64,000 bases of DNA. Source: Rhizobium sp. Leaf262. Lineage in GTDB: Bacteria; Pseudomonadota; Alphaproteobacteria; Rhizobiales; Rhizobiaceae. Within the stretch, counting starts at the first letter, position 1. The number at the start of each line of letters is the position of its first letter. Location of the stretch: NCBI RefSeq assembly GCF_001422245.1, contig NZ_LMMM01000020.1:62001-126000 (forward strand), in the 5' to 3' direction. This document shows positions 63,554 through 64,000 of the stretch, piece by piece. The translations under genes were made by a program, and so were the position numbers. The notes beneath the pieces were generated by a model, which had not been told where the DNA came from, made no database searches, and saw only the letters and a program-made list of their open reading frames with translations.

Positions 63554-64000
63554 TCACACCTTTCCAAGAAGACCGCGTCGGGCCAGATTGCGAATGAGGG
63601 AACCGACGCCGAACGTCCATTCCGGGCACTGGTCGGTGCGCTCAACCCGGTTTACGAGCCGTCCGAGCTTTGCGGTGGAAATCTCAACCCGGTCGCCGAT
63701 TTCGTGGGTGAACCCCTGCCCTGCGCCACGGCGGTCTTTGACAGGCGCAAACATGGTGCCCAGAAACAGAACCGCACCATCAGGATATTGATGATTTCGA
63801 TTTCTCAATTGGGAGGCAAGGCTTTCGGGTGAGCGGCTGATGGCTTCCATCGGGCTTTCGCCTGTCATTTCAAAGCCGTCTTCGCCTTCCACCCGCAAGC
63901 CAACACGAACCCGGCGCAAGTCCTCCATTGTGAAGCTTTCGTCGAAAAGTCGGATGAAGGGGCCGATGGAGCAGGAAGCGTTGTTGTCCTTGGCCTTCCC
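63554..64000 (-). CDS. Fumarylacetoacetate hydrolase/AraD1-type protein (partial, C-terminal part)
   Basis: C-terminal 148 residues of a FAH-family protein; the start is beyond the right edge. The visible part begins GKAKDNNASCSIGPFIRLFD and continues LRNRNHQYPDGAVLFLGTMFAP and DRVEISTAKLGRLVNRV. The SCSIGPFIRLFD block is what I associate with the AraD1 branch, found with sugar-acid catabolism. FAH-fold enzymes cleave or dehydrate keto-acids at a divalent metal. It is co-directional with the TRAP genes and 3 bases from DctQ, so it probably acts on the imported compound. Confidence 0.82.
   Translation of the reverse strand, partial: GKAKDNNASCSIGPFIRLFDESFTMEDLRRVRVGLRVEGEDGFEMTGESPMEAISRSPESLASQLRNRNHQYPDGAVLFLGTMFAPVKDRRGAGQGFTHEIGDRVEISTAKLGRLVNRVERTDQCPEWTFGVGSLIRNLARRGLLGKV

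Overview
The window looks like chromosomal DNA of an alphaproteobacterium of the Rhizobiaceae (Agrobacterium/Rhizobium type). The evidence is a cobT-cobS-J-domain-bolA-aroB-aroK-xerD-accA block, the rhizobial style of ABC, TRAP and RND genes, and moderately GC-rich coding sequence with AT-rich intergenic regions. This placement is from gene content and order only. I saw no rRNA, tRNA, CRISPR array, insertion sequence or prophage.

Region 1 (1-24621) is an organosulfur-scavenging island. It holds one dipeptide/nickel-type ABC importer (two permeases, two ATPases), four paralogous Tat-type family-5 binding proteins (one cut by the window edge), an aldo/keto reductase, two acyl-CoA-dehydrogenase-fold flavoproteins (SfnB/DszC family), three bacterial-luciferase-like monooxygenases (two NtaA/DszA type, one SfnG/SsuD type), an M20 amidohydrolase, an NmrA-type reductase, a nitroreductase-type flavin protein, a DUF3088 thioredoxin-like protein with a CPHC motif, a three-domain rhodanese and a LysR regulator. 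The gene at 16760-17815 resembles an ABC binding protein but has no export signal. It carries the Cys/His/Arg-GG pattern of the DszB desulfinase. DszA-, DszB- and DszC-family proteins therefore sit together next to their own transporter: a plausible import, deacylation, oxidation and desulfination route releasing sulfite from small organic sulfur compounds. The substrate is unknown.

Region 2 (24622-32141) has an FMN riboswitch with ribB, a DapA-family aldolase/dehydratase with a GntR regulator, and the ugpBAEC sn-glycerol-3-phosphate importer. Region 3 (32148-36481) is an RND efflux pump with its adaptor. Region 4 (36868-46061) is housekeeping: a phytase-like esterase, cobT and cobS (cobaltochelatase), a J-domain protein, bolA, aroB, aroK, a 50-residue membrane protein, xerD and accA.

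Region 5 (46124-49204) is a three-gene signalling operon: a CHASE3 histidine kinase, a single-domain receiver and a receiver-HisKA_2 kinase. Region 6 (49222-53409) has two tandem lipoprotein L,D-transpeptidase-family proteins, two short-chain dehydrogenases and a 3-methyladenine DNA glycosylase. Region 7 (53439-60605) is a TetR-controlled RND pump with two adaptor lipoproteins, then a DUF900 hydrolase. Region 8 (60634-64000) is a TRAP transporter behind a fumarylacetoacetate-hydrolase/AraD1-type gene that runs off the window.
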